From Bombyx mori (lineage: Eukaryota > Arthropoda > Insecta > Lepidoptera > Bombycidae), in NCBI RefSeq assembly GCF_030269925.1, contig NC_085130.1:4848501-4912500 (forward strand): a stretch of 64,000 nucleotides of DNA, read 5' to 3'. The position numbers and the translations under genes are program-made. Below the pieces are notes generated by a model. It searched no databases and was not told where the DNA came from. It worked only from the letters and a program-made list of their open reading frames with translations. Shown here one piece after another: positions 10,886 to 21,780 of this stretch; positions within the stretch are counted from its first letter, which is position 1; each line of letters starts with the position of its first letter.

Positions 10886-11203
10886 TGCTTTTTTTATTTA
10901 TTGCTTAGATGGGTAGACAAGCCTTGTGATCGCATCACGGCCGAAATAGGCAGGGTGGTGGTACCTACCCGTGCGGACTCACAAGAGTTCCTACCACCAG
11001 TACCTAATTACGCAAACTATAATTTTGCGGCTTTGATTTTTATTACACGATGTTATTCCTTCATCGTGGAAGTCAGTCGTGAACATTTGTTGGGTACGTG
11101 TTTCATTAGAAATATTGGTACCCGTCTGGGATTCGAACACCGGTGCATCGCTCAACACGAATGCACCGGACGTCTTATCCTTTAGGCTACAACGACTTCG
11201 AAG
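10886..11203 (-). mobile_element. Bm1: Bm1-type SINE with head, internally deleted
   Basis: Retains the tRNA-like head (minus strand GAAGTCGTTGTAGCCTAAAG... with B box GGTGTTCGAATCCC) and the middle, but about 180 bp of the body is deleted near 10920-10930, where the tail joins the CTGCCTATTTCGGCCGTGA region. Confidence 0.8.
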
Positions 11204-11622
11204 AAAGTACCATAGAAGTAGTACTCCAATACTTGAGAGCTTGTATTCAAGTATCTAGATAAATTAACGCATTCAAGTTCGACCAAAAGGTAATTTGTCC
11301 ATCGAAACAATAAACACAGTAGTACAGTAACGTGGAGTAAAAATTAAACAAAAACAAAGTCATAAAAAGACAAACAACTTTAATAATCTCTAGTTATTTT
11401 GTAGGGCATTTAGTTTTATCAATCAAAACAAAAGTAAATATGTTTAATTCCACCTTTACAAGAAAACTATACTGGTTTAAATAATAATAATAATAAGCCT
11501 TTTATTTCCCATCTAGAAACCTAAATATTACATATAAATATTCTCAACCATATATGACTCCCACATTCAGATCCAATTCCATTGCCGTTCACTTTTCCTC
11601 GACAGGAACCCCTATTTGAGTA
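11204..11622. other. AT-rich intergenic stretch
   Basis: Nothing recognised beyond a short TAA repeat near 11483. Confidence 0.45.
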
Positions 11623-11878
11623 TTTTTTTTTTTTTTTTTTTTTATTGCTTAGATGTGTGGACGAGCTCACAGCCCACCTGGTGTTAAGTGGTTACTGGAG
11701 CCAATAGACATCTACAACGTAAATGCGCCACACACCTTGAGATATAGTTCTAAGGTCTCAGTATAGTCACAACGGCTGCCCCACCCTTCAAACCGAAACG
11801 CATTACTGCTTCACGGCTAAAATAGGCGGGGCGGTGGTACCTACCCGCGCGGACTCACAAGAGGTCCTACCACCAGTA
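11623..11878 (-). mobile_element. Bm1: Bm1-type SINE, 5'-truncated
   Basis: Complete body from ACTGGTGGTAGG (minus end at 11878) to a 20-nt poly(A). The head is missing. Confidence 0.9.
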
Positions 11879-12205
11879 AAATATAGTATAGAGTATAGGC
11901 CTAGGTTTAAATAATACGAATATATTATTATATGCGGACGTATTTGAGAAATCATTGAAATATACGTCGCTTAATAAACAATTATCACCTCTAAAATATT
12001 TTGAATCCAGTAGTAAATATTATATATGAACAGAAATATTGAAAGCTTCTAAAGATAAAGAATTAAAAATAGTTTTTAACTGACGAATTTTATTGGAATG
12101 CGTTAACCAGATAATTGTCTTCGCGACCGAAGATATGCGAAGCTAAGCTTTGATTTACTCACTACTTACAATAACAGCGAATGACGTCATATGAAATTTA
12201 TTTTA
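11879..12205. other. AT-rich intergenic stretch
   Basis: Nothing recognised. Confidence 0.45.
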
Positions 12206-12472
12206 TCTATACATTAAATCAATAAAGAAAACATTACACACACTACATACCATGTATTTGACGCACACACGCATGCATACTATTTATTTTGTTCTTGACG
12301 TCTGTTGTCAAATTGAGAATAGATTAAATATTGTTTGTCTTTGTTAATATTTTTTATAGTGTAGTCTTGGCGAAATTTGTGATTATAAAAGTATAAAATA
12401 CAATCATAATAGTGTACAAACTTACAATTCCAATTAATTATAGTCGAATTTCGACTACTGCGGGACCACTAG
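12206..12472 (+). mobile_element. Helitron-like element (Hel-C) with 3' hairpin
   Basis: Starts TCTATACATTAAATC and ends CTACTGCGGGACCACTAGT. A perfect palindrome, TAGTCGAATTTCGACTA, lies about 11 nt before the terminal CTAG. That is the classic Helitron 3' architecture (hairpin, short spacer, CTRR). Other copies are at 13310-13690 (-), 16484-16860 (+) and a 35-bp stub at 18356. No Rep/helicase ORF, so non-autonomous. Confidence 0.7.
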
Positions 12473-12634
12473 TTTGAAATAATATTCATTGATTTCATTT
12501 ACTTTTCCACAGAAACGTCTCACGTTTTTACCCTTGTTAATTAATGATCTGAAATCGTATTAGTGTTTATAAGTTAAAGGCAATTTTCTTGAAAAATCAA
12601 GTAGTTTTTATTGTAATTTTCATCTATATCTATA

Positions 12635-12850
12635 TCTATACTAATATTATAAAGAGGAAAGATTTGTTTGTTTGTTTGTTTCGAATAGGCTCCGAAACTA
12701 CTGGACCGATTTGAAAAAATTTTTTTCCATTAGAAGCCGACATTGTCCCTGATGAACATAGGCTACTTTTTTTAAAAAAAAAAATATTTTATTTTTTTTG
12801 TTTCATGTGTGTTTTAATGTTTCCGAAGCGAAGCGAGGGCGGGTCGCTAG
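12635..12850 (+). mobile_element. Helitron-like element (same family as 4369-4810)
   Basis: A complete copy in + orientation, from TCTATACTAATATTATAAAG to GGGCGGGTCGCTAG. It lies 163 bp downstream of the Hel-C copy. Confidence 0.6.
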
Positions 12851-12962
12851 TTATGTCATAATTTCATTATAATCAATTATATATTAGCCTTTGATTATTT
12901 TTGTGTATCAGTAGGTAGTAACAAATACTACAGTACTACTACAAATACAACAAATACTACTT

Positions 12963-13204
12963 TACTGTTGGTAAAACCTCTTGTGAGTCCGCACGGGTAG
13001 TTACCACCACCCAGCCTATTTCTGCCGTGAAGCACTAATGCGTTTCTTTCTGAAGGGTGCGGCAGACATTGTAACCATACTGAGACCTTAGAACTCATAT
13101 CTCAAGGTGGGTAACGGCATTTACGTTGTAGATGTCTCCGGTAAACACTTAATACCAGATGGGCTGTGAGCTAGTCCGCTCCTCTATGCCTTAAAAATAA
13201 ATAA
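12963..13204 (+). mobile_element. Bm1: Bm1-type SINE body, diverged
   Basis: 5'-truncated at the usual ACTGGTGGTAGG point (here ACTGTTGGTAAAACC). It ends at a degraded TATGCCTTAAAAATAAATAA tail. Confidence 0.8.
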
Positions 13205-13309
13205 AATTATAACACAAAGCTTAAAGAGCACATGGCTATGGTTTTGAGGGCATACAAAGAAAGTATAAATTGCAACAAAGGATAAATTGATTATGTGCCT
13301 TAATATAAC

Positions 13310-13690
13310 ACTAGTGGTCCCGCAGTAGTCGAAATTGGACTATAATTAATTGAAATTATAAGTTTCAACATTATTATGATCCTATTGTTACAGATTTCAC
13401 CAAGACTGCACTATAGACAAATACTCGTAATATTAATGATAAACAATAGTAACCTATTCTCAATTTGACCACAGACGTAACTTTAAGCAATAACAAAAGT
13501 TTGACAATAAGCAAAGAGTATATGTGTGTGTGTCAAATACATGGCAGTGTGTGTAATGTTTTCTTTATTGATTTAATGTATATTTTATGCATTATCTTAA
13601 AAAAATATTAGCATTGTGCACTTCTTCTTTATATTCTCTATAAGTGTGGAAATTTTCACACTCCTCCGTCCGCGTAATTTTCGTAAAAAA
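13310..13690 (-). mobile_element. Helitron-like element Hel-C, longer version
   Basis: Starts on + with the CTAGTGGTCCCGCAGTAGTCG terminus (3' end on minus) and extends past the short 12-kb version into a segment containing CACTCCTCCGTCCGCG. That segment is shared with 16484-16860, so a longer form of this element exists. The terminal palindrome has one mismatch here. Confidence 0.6.
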
Positions 13691-14470
13691 GGATACAAAG
13701 TTTTTGCTTCACGTATTATTATATAAATTATTGTAGGTCAGTTTTCAACAGAAAAGCGAAAAATAACATAGGCAAGCTTAGAAGTGTTCTTAATGACATT
13801 TCATAGAAAAGAAAACCCTTTCTCTTTGATTTTCAAAGCTTAACATAGCATTCGCTTAGCATAGCTCACACAAGGGCACCAATATCACTGAATCATCAGC
13901 ACTCCAAATATAAACATTTTAAATGGTTTTTAGAATAATATATATTTTCACTATTGTTACCAATGCGTTTAAAATGTAGGTGATAATTTGTTGTACATTG
14001 TGTGAGTCAGTTCCATAAAATTCCAAAGCCGAAGTGAAGTAATTGCATTGTATCGTTGTAAGTGGGAATAAAGTTTGGTGTTTAGTATTCACTTAACGTA
14101 TAAGTCAGTCTGATTTTAAGTGGTGTCTGAGAGAAGAATGAATGCTTTTTCTAATTGCTTGCTTGAGAAATTAATGGAGTATCTAAATTAATTTATTGAA
14201 TTGTGTTGTTTTAAGATGGTATTTTAGGGACCATTTCACCTAAGATTTGCTGTTCCAAGACAGCTTAATTCCGCTCATATTATTTTAAATTTAAACACTT
14301 TTACTTAAGTATGCAGTCAATATGAGTAGATGCTATCATTTTGCTGGTTTCAGTGGCGAAGCAATTACTTGTTTCGGTCTAAAAGGCTTAACACCTTTTA
14401 TAATAAAATTTATACTTTTACCTAAATTATCAGAAAGGGTCGTGGCTTTAATAATGTGAACGTAATTTAT
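13691..14470. other. AT-rich intergenic stretch
   Basis: No gene or repeat recognised. Confidence 0.45.
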
Positions 14471-14479
14471 GGGCTTCCA

Positions 14480-14790
14480 CAACCTGGCTCTTCGTAAGCT
14501 CGTCCAATGGATGCACTAAAAAGCTCTCGACGCCTTCAGCTCTAACACTAGGAGCAGGCTTAGGGACCCCGGTAACGGTACTCGCCGAACTTGACAAAGA
14601 GGTCGACGTGTAACCTAACCCATGCATGAGCTCGCGGAGTTTCTCGCCGGATCTTCTCAGCGAGTCGCGATTCCGATCCGGTAGTAGATTCATTCGCGAA
14701 GCAGTTGCTCTTGAGTTGTTAGGTCTCCTTCGGAGGCGCTCGGGCAGCTGTTAGCAAATCCCACCCCTCCTGGCTGAGCCATCAGTAATC
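14480..14790 (-). repeat. repeat A copy, longer 3' portion
   Basis: Carries the minus-strand core (GGATCTTCTCAGCGAGTCGC, GATCCGGTAGTAGATTC) plus an outer part with ACGGTACTCGCCGAACTTG that corresponds to the hairpin region of the copy at 19.4 kb. GC-richer than its neighbours. The ORFs here are incidental. Confidence 0.55.
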
Positions 14791-15373
14791 CTTCAATAAT
14801 AAAAAAAAGCTCAAAACAAACTAGTTCTATAAAAAAATATAAAAAAAAAACGATTAGAAATAGTCGATAAAGTTTATAGATCAAAAGTCACAATTTAAGT
14901 CATTCAAACGAGTCTTAAGGCTTTTTAAATCAAATCTAACCACTCACCCAACGATCTGATTATGTGGTAATATAAATAAAAATTAAAACAGATTTCGACT
15001 TCATCGTAAGGTCAACGCACACTTAATTGTTGACAAAAATAAACGAGAGGAGATTAGTAACAGTTACGCTGCATCGAACGTGAGCTTAGCCTGTGTTTTG
15101 TCTCTTTCCAACACGATAAAATTCTTATTGATGTTTTTGTTATGTGGCACGTTCTCTCACTTCTGTGTAGTACAATTGAAACTGCCAGATCATTTCATTC
15201 TGGGAACACAAAATTACATCTCGAGGCCTAACGTATACTTGCGAAAGAAACTAAATTGACACTTAGGTATTACTGACGTGCGTCTTCTTTAACCATCTAA
15301 GCAGGGGTCTTTATACTCTTAAAAAACGCAAAAGATGTCAAGAAGCAAATCAAAGCATTTAAATAAATACTTA
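14791..15373. other. AT-rich intergenic stretch
   Basis: Nothing recognised. Confidence 0.45.
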
Positions 15374-15655
15374 TCTATATATAAATGAATTGCTGTTCGT
15401 TAGTCTCGCTAAAACTCGAGAACGGCTAGACGGATTTGGCTAATTTTGATCTTGAATGATTTGTGGAAGTCCAGAGAAGGTTTAAAAGGTAAATAAATAA
15501 GTAAAATGCTCGGAATTAAATAAAAATAACATATTTGTTTTTCCTTTGATGTGTCCCCCGTCTGACGGATTCCTTTTGTTTGTTTTAAGTTTATTTTGTA
15601 CAAAATTCTAGGTCTTTTATTTATCAATTGAGGCACTACGAAGTCTGCCGGGTCA
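15374..15655 (+). mobile_element. Lep1-type Helitron-like element, 3' end lost
   Basis: Same family as 7649-7956, with intact 5' TCTATATATAAATGAATTGC. It stops at GTCTGCCGGGTCA, so the CTAG terminus is missing. Confidence 0.65.
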
Positions 15656-15874
15656 ATAAATATCGATATTGATCATATTAGTAAATCAATTAACGGATGA
15701 AATACTCATAATTTTGTTTGCTTGGAAACTTGATATTTTAACCACTAACAGATGCAGATGATTAGGTTGCAATATGAACGCCACTTTATCTGAGCTCCTT
15801 GAGTTGATCTTATGCCTAATACCAGGCTGTTTCAAATCACAGTTTTGAAGCGAATAGCTATCATATAATAATAA

Positions 15875-15980
15875 AATAATAATAATAATTTATTTATTAA
15901 CCTTGAAAACATTTACACACAACAGTTTGCTAAAAACTCTCCACATTAGGCACTGCCTGTCTCGTGGAGAGTTTTTTTAC
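15875..15980 (-). repeat. probable retroelement 3' end with hairpin
   Basis: AACTCTCCAC (15935-15944) pairs perfectly with GTGGAGAGTT (15964-15973) across a 19-nt loop. On the minus strand the hairpin precedes an AATAAATAAATTATTATTATT tail. This layout suits a LINE 3' UTR. The family is unknown. Confidence 0.4.
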
Positions 15981-16035
15981 AGGAGTATCTTAAAACTAGT
16001 AATAACGGTGCTGAATATTTGAGTATATAGCACAA

Positions 16036-16090
16036 GATGTTTGGCAGATGCCTGAATCTCGCTAATGTCATGTTCAAGATAAGTTTGCAT
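16036..16090 (+). repeat. repeat A upstream segment
   Basis: GATGCCTGAATCTCGCT...GTTCAAGATAAG is shared with 19023-19078. In both places it lies about 150 bp before a repeat A core, so it is part of the same larger unit. Confidence 0.5.
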
Positions 16091-16203
16091 AAAGGATAAG
16101 ACGTCCGGTGCATTCGTGTAAAGGATAAGACGTTCGGGGTATTCGTGTAAAGGATAAGACGTCCGGTGCATTCGTGTAAAGGATAAGACGTCCGGTACAT
16201 TCG
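16091..16203. repeat. 29-bp minisatellite from the SINE tRNA-like head
   Basis: Four head-to-tail units of AAAGGATAAGACGTCCGGTG + CATTCGTGT start at 16091, 16120, 16149 and 16178; the last is incomplete. The unit is the Bm1 A-box-side head sequence seen at 24.4, 43.7, 48.3 and 54.0 kb. Units differ by only a few substitutions. Confidence 0.9.
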
Positions 16204-16214
16204 TTTTTTTTTCT

Positions 16215-16420
16215 TTTCTCCTACCTAAGCTGATAGCCTTGAGAGGCTATTTCAGCGTGACCTTAACTAGTAGGTGAGCTCACGGGGCTCAAACCGGAGT
16301 GATGCTAACACTGACCCTAGCAAGAGCAGTGCATCGCTGAATCTACCACCGGATCGGTGAAGCGACCCACTGAGAAAATCCGGCGAGAAACTCAGTGTGC
16401 TGTGTCTATGGGTTTTAGGA
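16215..16420 (+). repeat. repeat A copy
   Basis: Well-preserved core from CTAAGCTGATAGCCTTGAG through ACTCAGTGTGCTGTGTCTAT. It directly follows the minisatellite. Confidence 0.65.
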
Positions 16421-16483
16421 TCCCATGAAACATGGGATATAGACGAAAATATCCGAAGGTTCCCCTGCAAGTCCAGAGGATCG

Positions 16484-16860
16484 TATTATATTAAAATTGC
16501 GCGGACGGAGGAGTATGAAATTTTCCACACTTATAGAGAATATAGAGAAGAAGTGCACAATGCTAATATTTTTTTAGAATGATGCATAAAAGATACATTA
16601 AATCAATAAAGAAAACATTACACACACTACATACCATGTATTTGACGCACACACGCATGCATACTATTTATTGTCAAGCTTTTGTTCTTGACGTCTGTTC
16701 TCAAATTGAGATTAAATATTGTTTGTCTTTGTTAATATTTTTTATAGTGTAGTATTGGCGAAATTTGTGATTATAGAAGTATAAAATACAATCATAATAG
16801 TGTACAAACTTACAATTCCTAGTAATTATAGTCGAGTTTCGACTACTGCGGGACCTCTAG
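16484..16860 (+). mobile_element. Helitron-like element Hel-C, longer version
   Basis: Includes the GCGCGGACGGAGGAG 5' extension shared with 13310-13690, the common ACATTAAATCAATAAAG body, the AGTCGAGTTTCGACT palindrome and the terminal CTCTAG. Confidence 0.65.
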
Positions 16861-17507
16861 TACTAATTATTGTCAGTGCTATCAAAATATAATACTATAT
16901 TTATTATACTATATAATACTATATTAATATTTATCCAATATAAATAGATGGTAATTTAATATAATGTAGGCTAAACGCGGATGCAAATTAAGATTATTTC
17001 AAAATAATGAAAATGATACCAAGTCCTCACCCGAATATAATTCCGGACGTTCTTAATAATTCCCTTTGTAGCGACGCGACGTACGCTGGTCCCTAATTGA
17101 GGCTTTACATCTGTGCGACAAAGACGACTCTATTTATTTCAGTATGAAGACTTTCGCGAAAGAAAGGGACAGAGTTCTTGATTGATTCCGGATGCACTGG
17201 GCTTACATTGCAAAAGTGAAATACTCTTATTGTAATTATTTTTGACAATCAAGTCCGTATTGAACTATCCTTGTATTTAAATTCAATATAATATAGTTAA
17301 TGTATTTCTGAGATTAATGAAAATAATTTTTTTCGATCGTGACCAAATAAAAAGAAACAATTGTTCATTTTCTTTTTAATCGACAAGAGATCAAATAAAA
17401 GTTCATATTTGACACGAAAAATGGTTTCAAAGCCGACCCGATTTTCTCGTAAACTCCCAACGCCACAAATGTTTTCGATATATGTACATACATATATATG
17501 CACTTTC
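16861..17507. other. AT-rich intergenic stretch
   Basis: Nothing recognised. Confidence 0.45.
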
Positions 17508-17757
17508 ACTGGTGGTAGGACCTCTTGGGAGTCCGCACGGGTAGGTACCACCACCCCGCCTATTTCCGCCGTGGAGCAGTAATGCGTTTCGGTTCGAAGG
17601 GTGGGGTAGCCGTTGTAACTATACTGAGACCTTAGAACTTACATCTCGAGGTGGGTGGCGCATTTACGTTGCAGATGTCTATGGGCTCCAGTAACCACTT
17701 AACACCAGGTGGGCTGTGAGCTCGTCCATCCAGCTAAGCAATAAAAAAAAATAAAAA
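17508..17757 (+). mobile_element. Bm1: Bm1-type SINE, 5'-truncated
   Basis: Complete body from ACTGGTGGTAGGACC to the AAGCAATAAAAAAAA tail. The head is missing. Confidence 0.9.
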
Positions 17758-18014
17758 AATGCACACGATTTTCAATTCGTATAAAAAAAAAATTAAGACT
17801 GCTCCCCGACTTTAGCCGAGCAACGGATAACGAATTTTCGCTCATATCCCCCAAAATGACAGTTCTTTGAAGCATCACGGAACATAATTAACCGCATAGG
17901 GTGGGCTTTGTATTTTTTTTTTTCTGTCCCGGCCTAATTCATAGCTTCCCGGGGGATGTTCTATTTACGTACGTGACTTTAGAACTTAGTCGTATTGTTT
18001 ATTAAGTACGTTTT

Positions 18015-18352
18015 TATGCTGCCTTATAAAGACTAGGACATCTTGCGAGATATACGGATAAAAGATGGACATTAGAAATTACAACATGGGAAGTTCCAGC
18101 GGGCAAAAGAAGAAGAGGACGACCAAGAAGCAGATGGATCGACGAAATAATAGCAGCAACTGGAAAAGAATGGAGAAACAAAGCCAAGGATAGGGAAGAG
18201 TGGAGCAAGCTGGAGGAGGCCTATACCCGAATGGGGTTCCAAACACAAGTTTATATTTAATTTTGTAATTTTTATTTGATAAGGTGTTTTTTTCTTTTTT
18301 TCTATTTGTTTTTGGAAATAAAATGGGCTTATTATTATTATTATTATTATAA
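18015..18352 (+). mobile_element. RTE/CR1-like LINE 3' end
   Basis: The + strand reads LGHLARYTDKRWT..., RRGRPRSRWIDEI, then WRNKAKDREEWSKLEEAY before a stop. This is a recognisable C-terminus of a lepidopteran LINE ORF2. It is followed by a short UTR and an (ATT)n tail at 18334-18350. 5'-truncated. Confidence 0.7.
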
Positions 18353-18355
18353 AGA

Positions 18356-18390
18356 CTAGTGGTCCCCCGGTAGTCGAAATTCTGTCCCGG
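18356..18390 (-). mobile_element. Hel-C terminal stub
   Basis: CTAGTGGTCCCCCGGTAGTC matches the Hel-C 3' end and then breaks off. Confidence 0.5.
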
Positions 18391-18470
18391 TAGTCTGTGG
18401 TACAGATAACACAGGGGATCCTAAATTGGACCGGAGTTCCCAGATCCCAATTTTAATTAATTTATTGGTA

Positions 18471-18711
18471 ATTCTGGTGATAGGTTATAATGCGAGCCCA
18501 CACGGGTAAATACAATCGCTCCGCCTATTTCTGCTGTGGGTAATGCGTTTCAGTTTGAAGACAAGGCAGTTGTTGTACAATAAAATTGAGACTTAAAACA
18601 CGTGTCTCAAGGTGAGTGGCGGCATTTACAATGTTGATGTCTATGGGCTCCAGTAACTAAAGAAAGGTGGGTCGAGAGATTGACCAACCATCCAAGCATT
18701 AAGAAATAGTG
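18471..18711 (+). mobile_element. Bm1: Bm1-type SINE body, old
   Basis: Recognisable from CGAGCCCACACGGGTA, TTTCTGCTGTG and TCTATGGGCTCCAGTAACT, but strongly diverged. Confidence 0.65.
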
Positions 18712-19022
18712 AGTTAGCTATGTCTCGGAATTGTCAATGTGAACCGCGCGTCTGGTTGCAATGATGACCGCAGTAAACCCCTTACGCCCGGGTTCTGACT
18801 TTGGGGAGATCGGACACTAGAGCGAGAGTGCAGGGAAGTCGTTTAGTGGGTAGACGCTGTAAATTTCCATGAGCATCAACGACCTTTGACTTAAGACGGA
18901 CCGTATGATTTCCGAAGAATAAAAAATATGTATGTTTTATACATTATCGTCATTACTTCGGTTTGAATCTGACATATTTTATTTTATGTATGTATGTGTG
19001 GTGGTAGCCAGTATACAACTCA
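18712..19022. other. unassigned stretch
   Basis: Nothing recognised. Confidence 0.4.
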
Positions 19023-19500
19023 AAATGTTTGACAAATGCCTGAATCTCGCTTACGACGTTTTCAAGATAAGCTTGCACATATACCTACAAGTTCCGAACA
19101 ACAACATTCGGACCATCGGTCTACCGAGCAATCTCACTCGCTCGGTAAAAGATCTTCCTTTCGTCGTTATACCATTACAACTGGTGACATGCGACAGAAG
19201 AATCGCGAGGTTTTTTTTTTACTTATGCTGATAGCCTTGGGAAGATATTTCAGCTTCACCCTAACGTGTAGGTGGTCTCAAACCGGGGCTCAAACCGGAG
19301 AGTTGCTAACACTGGCCCTAGCAAGAGCAGTGCTTCGCAGAATCTACCACAGGATCGGAAACGCGACCCACTGAGAAGATACGGCAAAAAACTCAGTAGG
19401 CTGTGCCTATGGGTTAATTCACTCGTCGAGCCCTTCGTCGCAAGCGACGGGTTCGACGAGGACGGTGACTGGTGCTTGTGGTAAGGACCGGTGCTTGTGG
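19023..19500 (+). repeat. repeat A, most complete copy
   Basis: Upstream segment at 19023-19078, core at 19222-19420, then a hairpin-forming block at 19422-19460 (CTCGTCGAGCCC... with ...GGGTTCGACGAG) and two GGTGCTTGTGG repeats. Parts of the hairpin block appear in minus copies at 14.5 and 33.1 kb, showing it belongs to the unit. Confidence 0.6.
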
Positions 19501-19969
19501 TAATTGCAGCCTTCATACTTCATCATCTTGATCATTTTTTACGTAGTATTTTTGAGCTACTTAATTAAAATGCATGTGCATTTACCAAGAGATTTCGCTA
19601 CATGCACGTTCTTATACAGGATGTATTATTTCTTAAAAATTGCTTTTTTGGTAAAGAAACAATGGAAATCGATGTCTCCCCTCTATTAGAGAATAAAATA
19701 TAATATAGTGAAGCGACAGTCCCCGCGTATATAAGAACGGATGTACCCCGATCCCCCAAAATGTAATAGGATTATCTCCGAACATAATAATGATCAGATT
19801 TTCCTCGTAGAACATAGATTATGTTACAAATCGGATATGACAATTAAATTGGTGTCAGAGAATTCATACCGTCCTCGTCAGGCGACATAATCTTAAGCAA
19901 GAAAAATTACTGCAGAACGCACATCTTGCTTTGTGATAAAATTTGGTATGGATTTTATTCTTTTTATAA
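19501..19969. other. AT-rich intergenic stretch
   Basis: Nothing recognised. Confidence 0.45.
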
Positions 19970-20130
19970 ATAGAAGAGCGTATGGCCTGCTATTCCGGTA
20001 GTCCAAGGTACCACCTGCTGGTGAAGCTTCGTGGTTCCTGATGGATATCGCCAGTACCAGAGGCACAGCCATGTGACTGACTATTTCTTTGTATCCTTCC
20101 TAAACATCTTTCGCAGAAATAGCGTAGGTG
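19970..20130 (-). mobile_element. CR1/jockey-like LINE tail, decayed
   Basis: GAGCGTATGGCCTGC..., GCCAGTACCAGAGGCACAGCC and the following segment align with the 3' UTR of the LINE at 2499-2998, with many substitutions. Confidence 0.5.
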
Positions 20131-20149
20131 GCTATTCATCATCATCATA

Positions 20150-20275
20150 ATCGGTTGTTCTTGGCAGAGCAGTCGTGGTCATGTGGAATTCTTGCTTATT
20201 AAAGCCTTGACAGATGTTTTCCATAGCTTGCGAACCGAGGCCCGGTGCACACATTCGTTAAGTGGGGTTTCAGTA
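20150..20275 (-). mobile_element. RTE-like LINE 3' end
   Basis: TTGGCAGAGCAGTCGTGGTC and AAGCCTTGACAG... match, in reverse complement, the 3' end of the LINE at 63480-63842 (ACCACGACCACTCTGCCAAG). Confidence 0.55.
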
Positions 20276-20621
20276 AGGTATTTTGGTTTCAGTAAGGGGC
20301 TATTAGCCTGTCGCAAAAATATAGAAGACAAATAAAAGGAATTTCAATTCTTTAGTCACTCCACGGAACTTTCGTTCGAGAAAAAAGATATCATTGCTGT
20401 GCGACTTGTTGACATCTGGCCGAACTGTCGCTCCATCGATCAATGTCCAACGGAGAGTATTAGCGGCGACAAATCGTCGAATATGGCTTATCTATCGATT
20501 CGGACATCCGATGTCTTTTAATAGAGCTTTGCGGAACTTTTGCTTCGGATCGAAGAGGTCTTTTTGTTAGAGCCGGTTTTTTTACCGTAAGAGTGATGCA
20601 ATTTCAACAATAAACGATAGG
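20276..20621. other. unassigned stretch
   Basis: Nothing recognised. Confidence 0.4.
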
Positions 20622-20868
20622 TTTTTTTTTTATTGCTAAGATGGGTGGACGAGCTCAAAGCCAACCTGGTGTTGAGTGGTTACTGGAGCCCATAGACATC
20701 TACAACGTAAATGCGCCACTCACCTCGAGATATAAGTTCTAAGTTCTCAAGTATAGTTACAACGGCTGCCCCACACTTCAAACCGAAACGCATTACTGCT
20801 TCACGGCTGAAATAGGCAGGGTGGTGGTACCTACCCGTGCGGACTCACAAGAGGTCCAACCACTAGTA
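20622..20868 (-). mobile_element. Bm1: Bm1-type SINE, 5'-truncated
   Basis: Complete body. The ACTGGTGG end is altered to ACTAGTGG on the minus strand. Confidence 0.9.
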
Positions 20869-21084
20869 AGGTTTTTTGAAACCGAGGCTAGGATATTTCA
20901 ATGTTAACATAACAGGCTAAATAGATTTTATCATCGAAATATTTTGTGATACTCACTGATGATACATTTTGTTTGTAAATGAACTCTAATAGTCACTGTA
21001 TATACCTATAGTGAGCACAATTACCCTTCTATAACAAAAAACAGAATAAGTTTTCATAATTTCAATGAGTGATGACAGTTTGAA

Positions 21085-21300
21085 AAAGCTGCTGGTAGCA
21101 GGCAAGGTATGCGGAAGAAGGCCATGAGGCACAAGTCCAATGCGCTGGTCGGACCAGATACGCTCCACTCCCAATACTTCAGTCCACGTTGCTATCCACA
21201 CAGCCGAGGATAGGCAAGAATGGCGCAGGAGAAAGTTTCTAGAGGAGGCTACGACCCTCAGCATTGATTATTATCAAAGCAAGGAGGAGGAGGATGTTCA
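21085..21300 (+). mobile_element. RTE-like LINE C-terminus
   Basis: Reads LLVAGKVCGRRP, a stop, then SPMRWSDQI... and AEDRQEWRRRKFLEEA, ending in a GGAGGAGGAGGATG tail. The motif set matches the open copy at 23095-23373. It carries an internal stop. Confidence 0.65.
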
Positions 21301-21381
21301 AGACTAGATCAGCGTTTATACGATCACACAGTCATTATCAACAGCCTACACTTGTTCACTATTAAACATAGGCCTCTCGAT

Positions 21382-21626
21382 ACTGGTGGTAGGACCTCTT
21401 GTGAGTCAGCGCGGGTAAGTACCACCACCCTGCCTATTTCTGCCGTGAAGCAGTAATGCTTTTCGGTTTGAAGGGTGGGGCAGCCGTTATAACTATACTT
21501 GAGACCTTAGAACTTATATCTCAAGGTGGGTGGCACATTCACATTGTGGATGTCTATGGGCTCCGGTAACCACTTAACACCAGGTGGGTTGTGAGCTCGT
21601 CCACCCATATAAGCAATAAAAAAAAT
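21382..21626 (+). mobile_element. Bm1: Bm1-type SINE, 5'-truncated
   Basis: Complete body and A-rich tail, lightly diverged. Confidence 0.9.
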
Positions 21627-21627
21627 T

Positions 21628-21780
21628 CACACATTCCATCCATGTCTTCTTCTAGTCACATGCATTTCTGCTCTACGCATCACATGTCCATACCAAGCTA
21701 ACCGTCCGCTCTTTAACTTGTCGATCACCGGGCCTGCTTTCACACTTCCTCTGATATACTGCAAAATTCCTTTAAAAAAG
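21628..21780 (-). mobile_element. LINE 3' fragment (same family as 26706-27140)
   Basis: The minus strand reads a [15 protein letters not shown] motif, as in the copy at 26.8-27.1 kb. Truncated at both ends. Confidence 0.5.

Noticed and set aside
16091..16203. CRISPR-like array
   Set aside because: The units are contiguous 29-bp tandem repeats without spacers, derived from a eukaryotic SINE.
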